Assembly: GCF_003477885.1 (NCBI RefSeq)
Contig: NZ_QUEE01000015.1
Span: 76,232 to 140,231, forward strand
Reading direction: 5' to 3'
DNA: 64,000 nt
DNA from: Lachnotalea sp. AF33-28
GTDB lineage: Bacteria > Bacillota > Clostridia > Lachnospirales > Lachnospiraceae
The notes below the pieces were generated by a model, which made no database searches, was not told the origin of the DNA, and was given only the letters and a program-made list of their open reading frames with translations. Positions within the stretch are counted from its first letter, which is position 1. Each line of letters begins with the position of its first letter. Positions 33,629 through 42,618 of the stretch are shown piece by piece. The position numbers and the translations under genes are program-made.

Positions 33629-34010
33629 TTAAGTATAATATTGTGCTTGAGCAGCCCACATCTCATAATATTTACCCTGCTTCATAGAAATAAGTTCTTG
33701 GTGGTTCCCGCGCAGAATAAGTTTACCCTCGTGAAAAACTGCTATTTCATCACAAAATCGACACGAGGAAAGCCTATGGCTGATATAAACTGCCGTTTTA
33801 TCATTTATAATTTCATTAAATTTCATATAGATTTCTTCTTCAGAGATAGGGTCAAGCGCAGCCGTAGGCTCATCAAGTATTATGAATGGAGCCTTTTTAT
33901 ACAATGCACGTGCCAAGGCAAATTTTCTGTGCCTCTCCCCCTGATATTTCTACACATGATGACAGCGCGTTGCGTCTGTTTAAGTAATCCTCCCTATTAG
34001 CAGCACACCT
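33629..34010 (-). pseudogene. remnant of ABC exporter ATPase domain (fragment 2), frameshifted
   Basis: From about 34010 down, the frame reads SSCVEISGGEAQK (ABC signature), then homology continues in another frame as ARALYKKAPFIILDEPTAALDPISEEE (Walker B), AVYISHRLSSCRFCDEIAVFHEGK (H-loop) and ends KYYEMWAAQAQYYT. A frameshift near 33905 splits the two parts. Everything upstream of the signature is missing. The sequence type differs from fragment 1, so two exporter genes have decayed here. The region is more AT-rich than its neighbours. Confidence 0.8.
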
Positions 34011-34298
34011 TAAAAAATAATCTAAAGGTTTTAAAAGTTCCACGTCCAGATCTAAATAAATGCCGCCATATTGATAGACTGCCAGCAGTCTTATGATATC
34101 TGAAACTAAAGCCCACCTACGCTCTTTATACGCCCTGTTCATGACCTGATTCACTGTGAAATCGGTATTATGTTCATCCCATCGCATAACCGTATAATCC
34201 GGACAGATTGTTTCCCAGCTCCTGATACACTTCAGCGCCTGTCTTGTAAGGCTTTTTCCTCCATACCAACAGTAATGAATAATTTTGGGTATCATCAT
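34011..34298 (-). pseudogene. truncated glycosyltransferase (OCH1/capsular type) fused to ABC remnant
   Basis: From ATG 34298 or 34295, MIPKIIHYCWYGGKS opens a family typical of capsular or lipid-linked glycosyltransferases with a DXD sugar-binding motif, here YGGIYLDLDVELLKPLDYFL. The usual protein is well over 200 residues; this stops resembling the family after about 95, where the frame runs directly into the ABC signature of fragment 2. This chimera is best explained by a deletion joining two formerly separate genes. It is unlikely to be active. Confidence 0.75.
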
Positions 34299-34542
34299 TC
34301 CTTTTATCATAAAATTGAACAACTGTCCAATGTTGCCAGCCACTTTTTTATATATTTTGTACATATTTAACATCATGCTAACATGATTTATCGGCGCTTT
34401 CAATATATACAATATTGATATTACTGCTAATAAAATGATATTATTGCAAAAATACCGTTCAAAAAACAGCCGTCTTTACTATTCATTTATAATGTCTCAT
34501 GTCTTTTCAGAACAATAATGCGCTTTGCGCACATTTGGGCGT

Positions 34543-34573
34543 AAATAATAAAAGGAGGCAGAATCCTGCCTCC
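34543..34573 (-). terminator. intrinsic terminator after fruA
   Basis: GGAGGCAG (34554-34561) and CTGCCTCC (34566-34573) pair perfectly around AATC; on the minus strand the stem is followed by TTTTATTATTT. It lies just downstream of the fruA stop codon. Confidence 0.9.
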
Positions 34574-34597
34574 CAATTTCACGCGTCCTATTATTTT

Positions 34598-36559
34598 TTA
34601 TTCCTTCACCGGTTTTTTCAGCAGCGCCAGCAGCAGCATCCCGACAACGGATCCGGCTATCAGTGCGAGGATAAATCCAAAAGGGTTCTGAATCACCGGC
34701 ACGACAAACAGGCCGCCGTGTGGTGCCCTAAGCTGGCATCCCAGCGCCATGGACAGTCCGCCCGCTACGGCCGAACCGATGATGCAGGACGGCAGCACAC
34801 GCAAGGGATCCGCAGCCGCAAACGGGATTGCTCCCTCCGATATAAAGCACAGCCCCATGATATAGTTCACAAGCCCGGACTGCCGTTCTCTGACTGTAAA
34901 CCGGTTTTTAAAAAATGTGCTGCATAATGCGATTGCTAGCGGGGGCACCATGCCACCTGCCATGACAGCAGCCATGATATCAAAGTTACCTGCGGCCAGC
35001 TGCGCGGTGCCGAACACATAGGCAGCCTTATTCACAGGCCCTCCCATATCCACGGACATCATGCCTCCGGCCACAATGCCAAGCAGGATCTTGCTGGTGC
35101 TTCCCATGGAATTTAAGGCATTGATCAGCCCGTCATTGATCGCGCCCACCGCGGGATTTACTGCCGACATGATTACACCAATCAGCAGGATTCCCACCAG
35201 CGGATAGATCAGCACCGGCTTAATTCCTTCCAGGCTCTGCGGCAGCAAGTCGCAAAGCCTGCGCAGGCCCAGCACCAGATATCCGCCAATGAAACCTGCC
35301 AGCAGCGCGCCCAAAAAGCCGGCGGAAAAAACGCCGCCCGCGGGATTGGCAAAGGTCATTCCCATGTTGGCGATGGCGCCTCCCACAAAGCCTACTGCCA
35401 GGCCGGGACGGTCAGCGATGCTCATGGCAATATATCCGGCCAGCACCGGCATCATGAATCCGAACGCCTGATCTCCAAGGGTCTTTAAGAATGCCGCCAG
35501 AGGGGTGTTCTTACCGAAATTCGACGGATCCAGTTCATAGTTGTCAAGGAGAAATGCCAAGGCGATCAGTATACCGCCGCCGATCACAAAGGGGAGCATA
35601 TGGGATACGCCGTTCATCAGATGCTTGTACGCCGTGTGCCCGATACCGCCCTTTGCGCCCGAATCTAAAGGGGCTGAGCCGCCGCTGTGACGGTATATGG
35701 GGACGGTGCCGCTGACCGCTTTATCGATCAGCTCCTCTGCTTTGTATATGCCGTCTGAGACCCCGGTCATGATCACCGGTTTTCCGTCAAAGCGGGCCAT
35801 CTCCACATTTTTATCCGCCGCTATGATGATACAGTCGGCCTCAGCGATTTCCTCTGCCGTCAGCACATTTTTTGCGCCGCCCGAACCGTTGGTCTCAGCT
35901 TTCAGCGGGTATCCCTTTTCTTTTCCTTTGTTCTCCAATGATTCGGCGGCCATAAAGGTATGGGCGATGCCTGTGGGACAGGCGGTAACCGCCAGGAGTC
36001 GGTATTTCGCGTTTACTGCATCTGTCCGGCTGTTTTTCCCTACGCTTCCCGCATCTTCCGATACAGTGCCGCCTTCACGTTCTCCGTTCTCCTCCCAAAA
36101 ACGCTCCGCTTCTTTTTTATCAATGATATCCAAAAAGGCTTTTTTGCTCAAAGCCGCAATTAGCTGTTCCCGGAACGTCTCATCCATCAGCAGGGTGGAC
36201 AGTCTGGACAGCACTTCCAGATGTATATCTCCTCCTGCTTCCGGCGCGGCGATCATAAAAAAAAGTCTGGATGGCTGTCCGTCCATAGAATCATAGTCCA
36301 CTCCCGCGGGCACCGTCATCGCCGACAAGCCAGGACGGATCACAGCCGCACTTTTGGCATGGGGGATGGCAATGCCGTCGCTGATACCTGTAGTCCCCAT
36401 CTCTTCTCTCGCCAGAATATCCTCTTTATATGCGGCTTTATCGCTGATGTTGCCGGCTTTCTCCATCAGATTTACCAGCCTGTCAATGGCCGCTTCCTTG
36501 AAATCCGCCTTAACGCCAAGTTCAATTCCGTTTTGATTCAACAGATCCGTGATTCTCAT
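34598..36559 (-). CDS. fruA: PTS fructose transporter subunit IIABC
   Basis: 653 residues from ATG at 36559, with AAAGGGGT upstream. Order of domains: EIIA (1-150) with phosphorylated His in GIAIPHAKS; a charged linker (about 150-185); EIIB (about 185-285) with the phospho-Cys in AVTACPTGIAHTFMA; EIIC (about 310-653), a polytopic membrane channel with ANMGMTFANPAGGVFSAGFLGA and MSVDMGGPVNKAAYVFG. It imports fructose as fructose-1-phosphate, which the upstream FruK then phosphorylates. The two genes are 69 bases apart, separated by a leader repeat, and end in a clear terminator. No FruR/DeoR regulator is next to them. Confidence 0.95.
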   Translation of the reverse strand: MRITDLLNQNGIELGVKADFKEAAIDRLVNLMEKAGNISDKAAYKEDILAREEMGTTGISDGIAIPHAKSAAVIRPGLSAMTVPAGVDYDSMDGQPSRLFFMIAAPEAGGDIHLEVLSRLSTLLMDETFREQLIAALSKKAFLDIIDKKEAERFWEENGEREGGTVSEDAGSVGKNSRTDAVNAKYRLLAVTACPTGIAHTFMAAESLENKGKEKGYPLKAETNGSGGAKNVLTAEEIAEADCIIIAADKNVEMARFDGKPVIMTGVSDGIYKAEELIDKAVSGTVPIYRHSGGSAPLDSGAKGGIGHTAYKHLMNGVSHMLPFVIGGGILIALAFLLDNYELDPSNFGKNTPLAAFLKTLGDQAFGFMMPVLAGYIAMSIADRPGLAVGFVGGAIANMGMTFANPAGGVFSAGFLGALLAGFIGGYLVLGLRRLCDLLPQSLEGIKPVLIYPLVGILLIGVIMSAVNPAVGAINDGLINALNSMGSTSKILLGIVAGGMMSVDMGGPVNKAAYVFGTAQLAAGNFDIMAAVMAGGMVPPLAIALCSTFFKNRFTVRERQSGLVNYIMGLCFISEGAIPFAAADPLRVLPSCIIGSAVAGGLSMALGCQLRAPHGGLFVVPVIQNPFGFILALIAGSVVGMLLLALLKKPVKE

Positions 36560-36579
36560 CGTTATATTACCCCTTTACT

Positions 36580-36620
36580 GTCACCGGCCATTGATGACCT
36601 CTCCGCACTTTGCGTGCGCT
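36580..36620 (-). repeat. two-hairpin 5'-leader repeat, copy A3
   Basis: GTCACCGGCC-ATTGATGAC (first hairpin shortened by loss of GGC) then GCAC-TTTGC-GTGC. It occupies most of the gap between fruK and fruA, just before the fruA ribosome site. Confidence 0.65.
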
Positions 36621-36628
36621 TTTGCTTT

Positions 36629-37531
36629 TTACATCCGTTCTAACAGCTTATAGACTTCCTCACTGTCCGCAAGCCCCTCTGAAAACGCGCTGGCGCTCCC
36701 CGCCGCCGTTCCCAGCCTTAACGCAGTTTCAAAATCATGTTCCTTCAGATATCCCGCGATAAATCCCGCCACCATGGAATCTCCGGCTCCCACGGAGTTT
36801 CGGACGGTTCCTGACGGCGCTTTAGCCCTATACACAGCGCCCTCCTGTGTCAGAAGCACCGCTCCGTCCCCTGCCATGGACACAAGCACATTTCTCGCGC
36901 CCTCTTCCTGCAGCCTGTGCGCATACACAACCGCTTCCTCTGCATCTTTCACAGTCACCCCATAGATCTCACCCAGCTCATGGTGATTGGGCTTAATCAG
37001 AAACGGGCGGTGTTTCAGCACGTTTTGCAACAATTCCCGGGTGGCATCCACGATGACCTCCACCCTGCGGTCGGACAGCATGTCCATTATCTGCTCATAC
37101 AAATCGCCCGGAAGAGTGCCGGGTATGCTGCCGGCCAGCACCAGCACGTCTCCATCCCGCAGTGTGTCCAGCTTATCAAATAACTCCCTTCGCTCTGCCT
37201 CATCGATGGACGGCCCTCTGCCGTTGACCTCGCTCTCCTCATCGGCCTTCAGCTTCACATTAATTCTGGAAAATCCCTGTTTCACATGTACGAAATCAGT
37301 ACGGATTCCCAGACTGTTTACGCCTTTTTCGATTGCCTCTCCGGTAAAGCCCGCCACAAATCCCAGAGCCACGCTGTCCACGCCCAGATTCCCGAGCATA
37401 GCGGATACATTAATTCCCTTCCCGCCATAATACAGCGCCTCTTCTCTTGTTCGGTTTACCTCTCCCAGCTTCAGCGCATCCAATTTCACTACATAATCCA
37501 GCGCCGGATTACATGTAACTGTATAAATCAT
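36629..37531 (-). CDS. fruK: 1-phosphofructokinase
   Basis: 300 residues from ATG at 37531, with GGGAGG upstream and the usual opening MIYTVTCNPALDYVVKLD; a longer frame to 37546 is rejected. PfkB-family motifs are the GGKGINVSAMLGNLGVDSVALGF glycine block and the C-terminal TVRNSVGAGDSMVAGFIAGYL with the catalytic Asp. It converts fructose-1-phosphate to fructose-1,6-bisphosphate. It is the first gene of the fruK-fruA operon, preceded by two tandem leader repeats. Confidence 0.95.
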   Translation of the reverse strand: MIYTVTCNPALDYVVKLDALKLGEVNRTREEALYYGGKGINVSAMLGNLGVDSVALGFVAGFTGEAIEKGVNSLGIRTDFVHVKQGFSRINVKLKADEESEVNGRGPSIDEAERRELFDKLDTLRDGDVLVLAGSIPGTLPGDLYEQIMDMLSDRRVEVIVDATRELLQNVLKHRPFLIKPNHHELGEIYGVTVKDAEEAVVYAHRLQEEGARNVLVSMAGDGAVLLTQEGAVYRAKAPSGTVRNSVGAGDSMVAGFIAGYLKEHDFETALRLGTAAGSASAFSEGLADSEEVYKLLERM

Positions 37532-37546
37532 TCTGCCGCCTCCCAT

Positions 37547-37590
37547 GTCATCAACCTACGGTTGGATGACCTACGCATACTTTTGTATGC
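37547..37590 (-). repeat. two-hairpin 5'-leader repeat, copy A4
   Basis: GTCATCAACC-TAC-GGTTGGATGAC (one bulge) then GCATAC-TTTT-GTATGC. The second hairpin differs in sequence from other copies but is again fully paired, a compensated change. It abuts the fruK ribosome site. Confidence 0.7.
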
Positions 37591-37603
37591 TTTCTTTTTT
37601 CAT

Positions 37604-37644
37604 GCCACCAGCCGGGGCTGATGATCTGCACACCTGTCATGTGC
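37604..37644 (-). repeat. two-hairpin 5'-leader repeat, copy A5 (tandem with A4)
   Basis: GCCACCAGCC-GGG-GCTGATGAT then GCACA-CCTGTCA-TGTGC, 13 bases upstream of copy A4 in the fruK leader. The interval 37645-37870 beyond it holds the probable fruK promoter and two hairpins but no gene. Confidence 0.65.
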
Positions 37645-37679
37645 TTTCACTCTATGGCTGTCGGCCTGCCAATACATCT

Positions 37680-37708
37680 GTTATATAGGTTGCGTCATTT
37701 TCCGTCAG
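37680..37708 (-). promoter_or_regulatory. probable promoter of fruK-fruA
   Basis: On the minus strand CTGACG (37708-37703) and TATAAC (37685-37680) are 17 bases apart. Both tandem leader repeats would then lie in the 5' untranslated region. Confidence 0.5.
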
Positions 37709-37789
37709 ATATGCACGCAGTCTTCGGATTTATGCGTCCAACCAAAGCTGTATTGACAGTCCATTTTCTCATATACCTGTTAAGTAGGA

Positions 37790-37863
37790 GACGGCGGCCC
37801 TGAAATTTTTTATTTCAGTACCGCCGTCAGATTCTAGTGTACGTAAACGTGTCAGCACACTAG
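37790..37863 (-). other. two hairpins downstream of GH43 gene
   Basis: CTAGTGT...ACACTAG (37834-37863) and GACGGCGG-CTGAAAT...ATTTCAG-CCGCCGTC (37790-37828) follow the GH43 stop. Neither is followed by a T-run on the minus strand, so they may act as transcript-end stabilisers or as a non-canonical terminator. Confidence 0.5.
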
Positions 37864-37870
37864 TACTAGT

Positions 37871-39364
37871 TTAATTCATGAAAAATTCGTAAAAATCCGC
37901 CGCCGCGCCGGTTTTCTCTTCACATAAAGCATAAATTCCCGTCAGCAGTCCGGTAAAGCACCTGCCGGCAACTTCACAGGACAAAAATCTGGTGGACACC
38001 CTGCAGGCAAACTGAAACGGCCCATCACCCACCGCATAATAAAAATGAAACGACTCTTTATCAGCATCGATTCTGAACCGGATATCTCCCTTCTCCACAG
38101 CCGCCTCATACGCGGTCTGGATGAAATCCTCCGCTTTCTTTTCCACCGTCACAAAGTCTCCCCTGTCCGTTCTCCTTTTACAGATCCGGTAGTGAAAATC
38201 AGACTGCAGATACAGAATCATGCCGGCTTCATCCCCGGCTTTTTCTGGCTCAAACCGGCATCGCGTCTCCGTGCGGCATTCAAAATCAAGGGGTATAACC
38301 ACAGCCATGGCCGGACTTGTAAGGCTCTCAAAGGATACCGGTGCCGGGTGCAGCCGCAGCCTTCCCCCGCCCCTTTCGTACATGGACGGATCAGGCTGCC
38401 TTAAAAACAGCCACTGTGGCTCCCACTCTTTGTCCGCAAAGTCAAAGGCCAGGCCCTTACGCTCCTGCTGCGCTGCCCAAAGCGGAGCGTCACAGCTGAT
38501 GAGGGCGCGGCCGTGTTCGTATACAACGGGCCAGCCGTCCTCCCAGCGCACCGGAGCCAGAAATGTTTCTCGGCCCAGATACGACATGGTTCTTCTGGAC
38601 AGGCGGGTGCCCAGATGGACCATCCACCAGTTCCCCCGCTGATCCTGGAACAGATCGCCGTGCCCCGCGCACTGCACATTTCTGGAAGTGTCATTCCGGT
38701 TGGTCAGAATCGGATTATCCGGGCATCCCTCATAAGGTCCCCACAGTGTACGGCTTCTCGCAACAGTGGCCGTATGGTTGACATCGGTGCCCCCTTCGGC
38801 CGTGAGCAGATAATACCACTCTCCTATGCGGTACACATGAGGAGCCTCCATATAGCCTCCTCCGGTTCCGGTCCACAGCGCCTTTATACCGCTTTTCAGT
38901 CTGCCGGTGCGAATATCGATCTCCGCCATGGAGATTTCCTCTCTGTCCGGATGCTCCCTGGCATTGGTACAATAATACGCCCGTCCGTCCTCAAAGTATA
39001 TGGACGGATCGATGCCGTCCATGGCGATCCATACCGGATCGGACCAGCTTCCGTTTATATCTTCTGTGGAAATAATAAAATTCCCTTTTCCCAGGATAAA
39101 CGCCGTCACATAAAAGGTCCCGTCGTTATACCGGATTGTCGGCGCCCATATGCCGCCGGAATCCGCCGTCCCGCTTAGGGGCATCTGGCTGATCCTGTCT
39201 ACACAGTTGCCGATCTGCTTCCAGTTTACCAAATCCCTGCTGTGATACAGCGGGATTCCGGGAAAATACTCAAATGAGCTGGTCACCAAATAATAGTCCT
39301 CCCCGACTCTGCATATGCTGGGGTCCGGATGAAAGCCTCTTAATATCGGATTTATGTAATTCAT
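37871..39364 (-). CDS. GH43 family glycoside hydrolase (beta-xylosidase/arabinofuranosidase)
   Basis: 497 residues from ATG at 39364, with AGAAGGAA upstream. The five-bladed propeller opens with MNYINPILRGFHPDPSICRVG, carrying the catalytic-base Asp in HPDPS; AMDGIDPSIYFEDG gives the second Asp and YMEAPHVYRIGEWYYLLTAEGGT the acid Glu. The C-terminal beta-sandwich (from about residue 310) with FEPEKAGDEAGMILYLQSDFHY matches the XynB-like GH43 subgroup. No signal peptide, so it acts on imported xylo- or arabino-oligosaccharides. Last gene of a GH2-amidohydrolase-GH43 operon, 30 bases after its neighbour. Confidence 0.9.
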   Translation of the reverse strand: MNYINPILRGFHPDPSICRVGEDYYLVTSSFEYFPGIPLYHSRDLVNWKQIGNCVDRISQMPLSGTADSGGIWAPTIRYNDGTFYVTAFILGKGNFIISTEDINGSWSDPVWIAMDGIDPSIYFEDGRAYYCTNAREHPDREEISMAEIDIRTGRLKSGIKALWTGTGGGYMEAPHVYRIGEWYYLLTAEGGTDVNHTATVARSRTLWGPYEGCPDNPILTNRNDTSRNVQCAGHGDLFQDQRGNWWMVHLGTRLSRRTMSYLGRETFLAPVRWEDGWPVVYEHGRALISCDAPLWAAQQERKGLAFDFADKEWEPQWLFLRQPDPSMYERGGGRLRLHPAPVSFESLTSPAMAVVIPLDFECRTETRCRFEPEKAGDEAGMILYLQSDFHYRICKRRTDRGDFVTVEKKAEDFIQTAYEAAVEKGDIRFRIDADKESFHFYYAVGDGPFQFACRVSTRFLSCEVAGRCFTGLLTGIYALCEEKTGAAADFYEFFMN

Positions 39365-39394
39365 CTTTTTTTCCTTCTGCCGCAAAATCGGCGT

Positions 39395-40171
39395 TTATTC
39401 CAGTAGCCTTCGTGCATTGCCCCACAGGATGCACTCCTTCGCCTCATCGGATATGTGCTCCTGCAGCACCGCCTGCACGTACATACGCGGGTTGCAGATC
39501 GGATAGTCCGTGCCGAACAGGAACCGTTCAAAGCCCGCCTCATTCACGCCGTGTACCAGCATGCCGTAGCGGAAGAGGCCGGTTCCGGACAGATCCAGCC
39601 ACGCATTTTCATAGCGCTTCATACGGTCAATATGCTTCAGGAAATCTCCCTTCTGGCCGGGATGAGCCGCCACAAAGATGATCCCGGGATGTCCGGCAAT
39701 CATGTCCTCTATCTGCCGGTCCTCTCCCATAGTATGGTAGCTGACAATCATGCCGTACTGCTCGGCTGTGTCCAGGATTTCTGCCAGCCCTCTGCAGGAA
39801 TAATCATTCCATCCATGGGAATAGGGCACCAGTTCTCCGATCAGCCTTACGCCCCGTCCGTGCATATATTCAATCTCATCACAGGACTCCTTTACATAAT
39901 CCGGATGCACATGAATTCCGGGGGTATAGAAACCGCCGTAGATTTCCTGAAGCTTCAGCGCTTTCCGGTTAAGCTCCCTGAAATACTCAAACCCCCGGTC
40001 AGACGTATAGGTGCCGTTTTCAATGACGGAGCCGCAGATATGCATAATTCCCGATTCTTCCAGGTCACGGCGCGCCTCCATCGGATCCAAATAAAAGCTT
40101 TCCCGGTACATACCCAGGCATTCCGTCTGTGATAAATAAGGGTGCACATGAAAATCGATCACATTCTCCAT
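39395..40171 (-). CDS. amidohydrolase-fold (TIM-barrel metal-dependent hydrolase) protein
   Basis: 258 residues, ATG at 40171 with AAAGGAT upstream. DFHVHPYL gives the HxH metal pair; VSYHTMGED, VAAHPGQKGD and the terminal LFGTDYPICNP provide the further His and Asp of the amidohydrolase_2 family. Members include decarboxylases and lactonases, so the reaction is not predictable. The gene sits between a GH2 and a GH43 gene with gaps of 16 and 30 bases, implying a role in the same glycan pathway, perhaps on a lactone or modified sugar. Confidence 0.82.
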   Translation of the reverse strand: MENVIDFHVHPYLSQTECLGMYRESFYLDPMEARRDLEESGIMHICGSVIENGTYTSDRGFEYFRELNRKALKLQEIYGGFYTPGIHVHPDYVKESCDEIEYMHGRGVRLIGELVPYSHGWNDYSCRGLAEILDTAEQYGMIVSYHTMGEDRQIEDMIAGHPGIIFVAAHPGQKGDFLKHIDRMKRYENAWLDLSGTGLFRYGMLVHGVNEAGFERFLFGTDYPICNPRMYVQAVLQEHISDEAKECILWGNARRLLE

Positions 40172-40187
40172 TTCCGGTATCCTTTCC

Positions 40188-42503
40188 CTACTCTGGGCTG
40201 TTTACCGCAATCACCGCGCTGCCCTCATACAGGCCGTCCGCATATGCGGTCACTTTTACCCTGCCCGGCTCTCCGGTCAGGCGTATCACAGCGCTCACGC
40301 AGCCTCTGTACATATGCATAAAGCTGCTGTTATAAGGCTCGCTCCCGCAAAGATCACCGTTATCCACAGCGACAATTTCCGCAGGCCCTTCCACACGGAA
40401 TGTGACCTTCGCGCTTTCCCTCACCACCGGATTACCCTCTCTGTCTGCTGCTTTCACGGTCAAAAGCATCTGATAGTTCTCTTTTGCCGTTACAGTCTGC
40501 TCCGGCCTGTCAAATATGAGCTTTGCCGCACATCCAGGAGTTTTTACGGTCTGGCTAGCGGCCGCCTTGCCTCCTATGTATCCCGTCACCTTTACCGTTC
40601 CCGGTATATAAGGCAGAAAACCGCTGATCATCCGGCTCTCGCACTCCTTGGGACTCTTCATATAATAGGTCCTGTCGTTCACCTCCACCGTAACCTCTTC
40701 ACAGTTGGTGGCGATCATATAGGGAACCACACTGCGGATCATCTGCGGGAAGTGCCAGTGGCTGATATATCTCGGAATATCCCAGTGCTCCTTCACTCCC
40801 TCATCCGCAAAGGAATAATCCATCACCGCAAAATATACCATGGGTTCATTCGTCCAATAGCTCTTCATCAGATATGCGCTGGGCCGCAGCTGATTGTTGG
40901 TGGACATCAGCGCTCCGGACCACCCTTTGGCGGGAAATCCCATGGATTCACCCAGATAGTCGATGCCGGTCCAGATCATTCCTCCGATCACGTAGCTGTG
41001 TTTTTCCACATCCATCCAGGGATTTTCCGTGCCGTAATTCTGCATCTGGAGCATGTGCCCATGAAACATCTGATAGGTTTCGGTTCCCAGGATCAGCTTA
41101 TCGGGCATTTTCTCATATATGCGTTCATACCACTGCTCCTGGTAATTGCAGCAGAGTACATCCACAATCTCCGCAATCCGCTGTATCCTTTCCAGCTTCT
41201 CATCCAGATCATAGATTTCCGTGTCATCCGCCTCATCCACAAACTTCTGGATATCCCTGACTTTGGACAGATCCACATTGCTCTCCCGCTTAAAATGAGG
41301 GTTCATCGCGCAGGATACCGGCCTGGTATCATCCATCGTAAGCAGATGCTGTTTCAGCATCCGTAATATGTCGAGCATGGAATCCTGACCCTGGTTTTCC
41401 ACCTCATTTCCAACGCCCCACATAAAGATACAGGTGTGGTTCCGATCCCGTCTTACCATGCACTCCAAATCATGCTGCCATTCCGTTTTATAATACCTTC
41501 CGTATGCGCCGCCGGTCCATTTATCAAAACATTCCTCATAGACCATCAAGCCCAGCTCATCGCAGATATCAAGTATCTCTGGCGCAGGGATGTGATGCGC
41601 CGTGCGGATCGCGTTACAGCCCATATTTTTTAAGATCTGAAGCCTCTCCCTCCAGATCTCCGCAGGAACGGCAGTGCCCAGACAGCCGGCGTCCTGATGT
41701 ACGCAGAGGCCTTTGATCTTGGTCTCCCGTCCGTTTACGAAAAAGCCCTCTCCCTGCCGGAATTCAAAGCTACGGATCCCGACTTTTACGCTGACTTCAT
41801 CCGTGCTTTCCCCATCCGTCAGCAGGTCTAATTTCAGCGTATAGAGATTCGGTTCTTCAGGGCTCCACAGCAGCGCATTCTCAACGTCCAGTTTAAGCGT
41901 TCTGCCTCCCCGGGCCTTTGCCGCCAGACGGCCGCCGGCGTCATACAGCCGCGCAGAAACATCGTCCCCAGACTCTAAGTCTATGTTCACATGTCCCACA
42001 CCGTCATTAACCCCTGTGACGATCCGTATCTTTTCTTCTTCCAAATGATTTATAGGGACAGCTTCCAGCCGTACCGTGCGGTAGATTCCTGCGCCGGAAT
42101 ACCATCTGTCCGCAGGAAACTGTGTGTTGTCCACCTTTACCTCAATCCGGTTCTCCCCGATCTGCAAAAGGGCGGTAACATCCAGTTTGATCCGGGTATA
42201 TCCGTATTTCCCGCCGCCGGCCTCCATGCCATTTACCCAAACCGTGCTGTTCTCATAAATTCCTTCAAATATCAGGTAATAGATCATATCCGGCTTTACC
42301 TCCGACAGCGTAAGCGTCCTGCGGTACCAGCCGATCCCCCATCTGTCACGGAACCCCTGGGCTGCCCCCTGCTTCATATTCTCGGAAACAGGCGCAGTGA
42401 TTGCCCAGTCGTGGGGCAGCCATATCTTCCTGTAATTCTTCTCTTCCGGGCTCCCCCAGGCAAACTCCCAGCCATCCATCAGTTTCTGTTCCTGCCTTGG
42501 CAT
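40188..42503 (-). CDS. GH2 family glycoside hydrolase (beta-galactosidase-like)
   Basis: 771 residues, ATG at 42503 with AAGGAGG upstream. The sugar-binding jelly roll has WLPHDWAI and GWYRRTLTL; an Ig-like domain follows; then the TIM barrel with KIKGLCVHQDAGCLG, NAIRTAHHIPAP, acid/base Glu in IFMWGVGNEVE and nucleophile Glu in LILGTETYQ. The C-terminal 200 residues are beta-sandwich domains. No signal peptide. It could be a beta-galactosidase or beta-glucuronidase-like enzyme; the NRN/KxG motif of glucuronidases is not evident. First gene of its operon. Confidence 0.9.
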   Translation of the reverse strand: MPRQEQKLMDGWEFAWGSPEEKNYRKIWLPHDWAITAPVSENMKQGAAQGFRDRWGIGWYRRTLTLSEVKPDMIYYLIFEGIYENSTVWVNGMEAGGGKYGYTRIKLDVTALLQIGENRIEVKVDNTQFPADRWYSGAGIYRTVRLEAVPINHLEEEKIRIVTGVNDGVGHVNIDLESGDDVSARLYDAGGRLAAKARGGRTLKLDVENALLWSPEEPNLYTLKLDLLTDGESTDEVSVKVGIRSFEFRQGEGFFVNGRETKIKGLCVHQDAGCLGTAVPAEIWRERLQILKNMGCNAIRTAHHIPAPEILDICDELGLMVYEECFDKWTGGAYGRYYKTEWQHDLECMVRRDRNHTCIFMWGVGNEVENQGQDSMLDILRMLKQHLLTMDDTRPVSCAMNPHFKRESNVDLSKVRDIQKFVDEADDTEIYDLDEKLERIQRIAEIVDVLCCNYQEQWYERIYEKMPDKLILGTETYQMFHGHMLQMQNYGTENPWMDVEKHSYVIGGMIWTGIDYLGESMGFPAKGWSGALMSTNNQLRPSAYLMKSYWTNEPMVYFAVMDYSFADEGVKEHWDIPRYISHWHFPQMIRSVVPYMIATNCEEVTVEVNDRTYYMKSPKECESRMISGFLPYIPGTVKVTGYIGGKAAASQTVKTPGCAAKLIFDRPEQTVTAKENYQMLLTVKAADREGNPVVRESAKVTFRVEGPAEIVAVDNGDLCGSEPYNSSFMHMYRGCVSAVIRLTGEPGRVKVTAYADGLYEGSAVIAVNSPE

Positions 42504-42553
42504 AATGACCTCCTTATATGCTCTCAGATTGTTTTATGAATACTTCGCAGTTT

Positions 42554-42582
42554 ATCATAGCATAGAACCCCCGCTTTATCCA
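42554..42582 (-). promoter_or_regulatory. promoter of GH2-amidohydrolase-GH43 operon
   Basis: On the minus strand TGC-TATGAT (ending 42554) is an extended -10 with TGGATA (42582-42577) 17 bases upstream. Confidence 0.5.
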
Positions 42583-42618
42583 TTTCGTAATTTTGCGATT
42601 TTATCATTTTTTATATTT

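Noticed and set aside
33494..34000. 168-codon plus-strand ORF opposite the ABC remnant
   Set aside because: It is antisense to recognisable ABC and glycosyltransferase sequence and has no supporting start or family resemblance.
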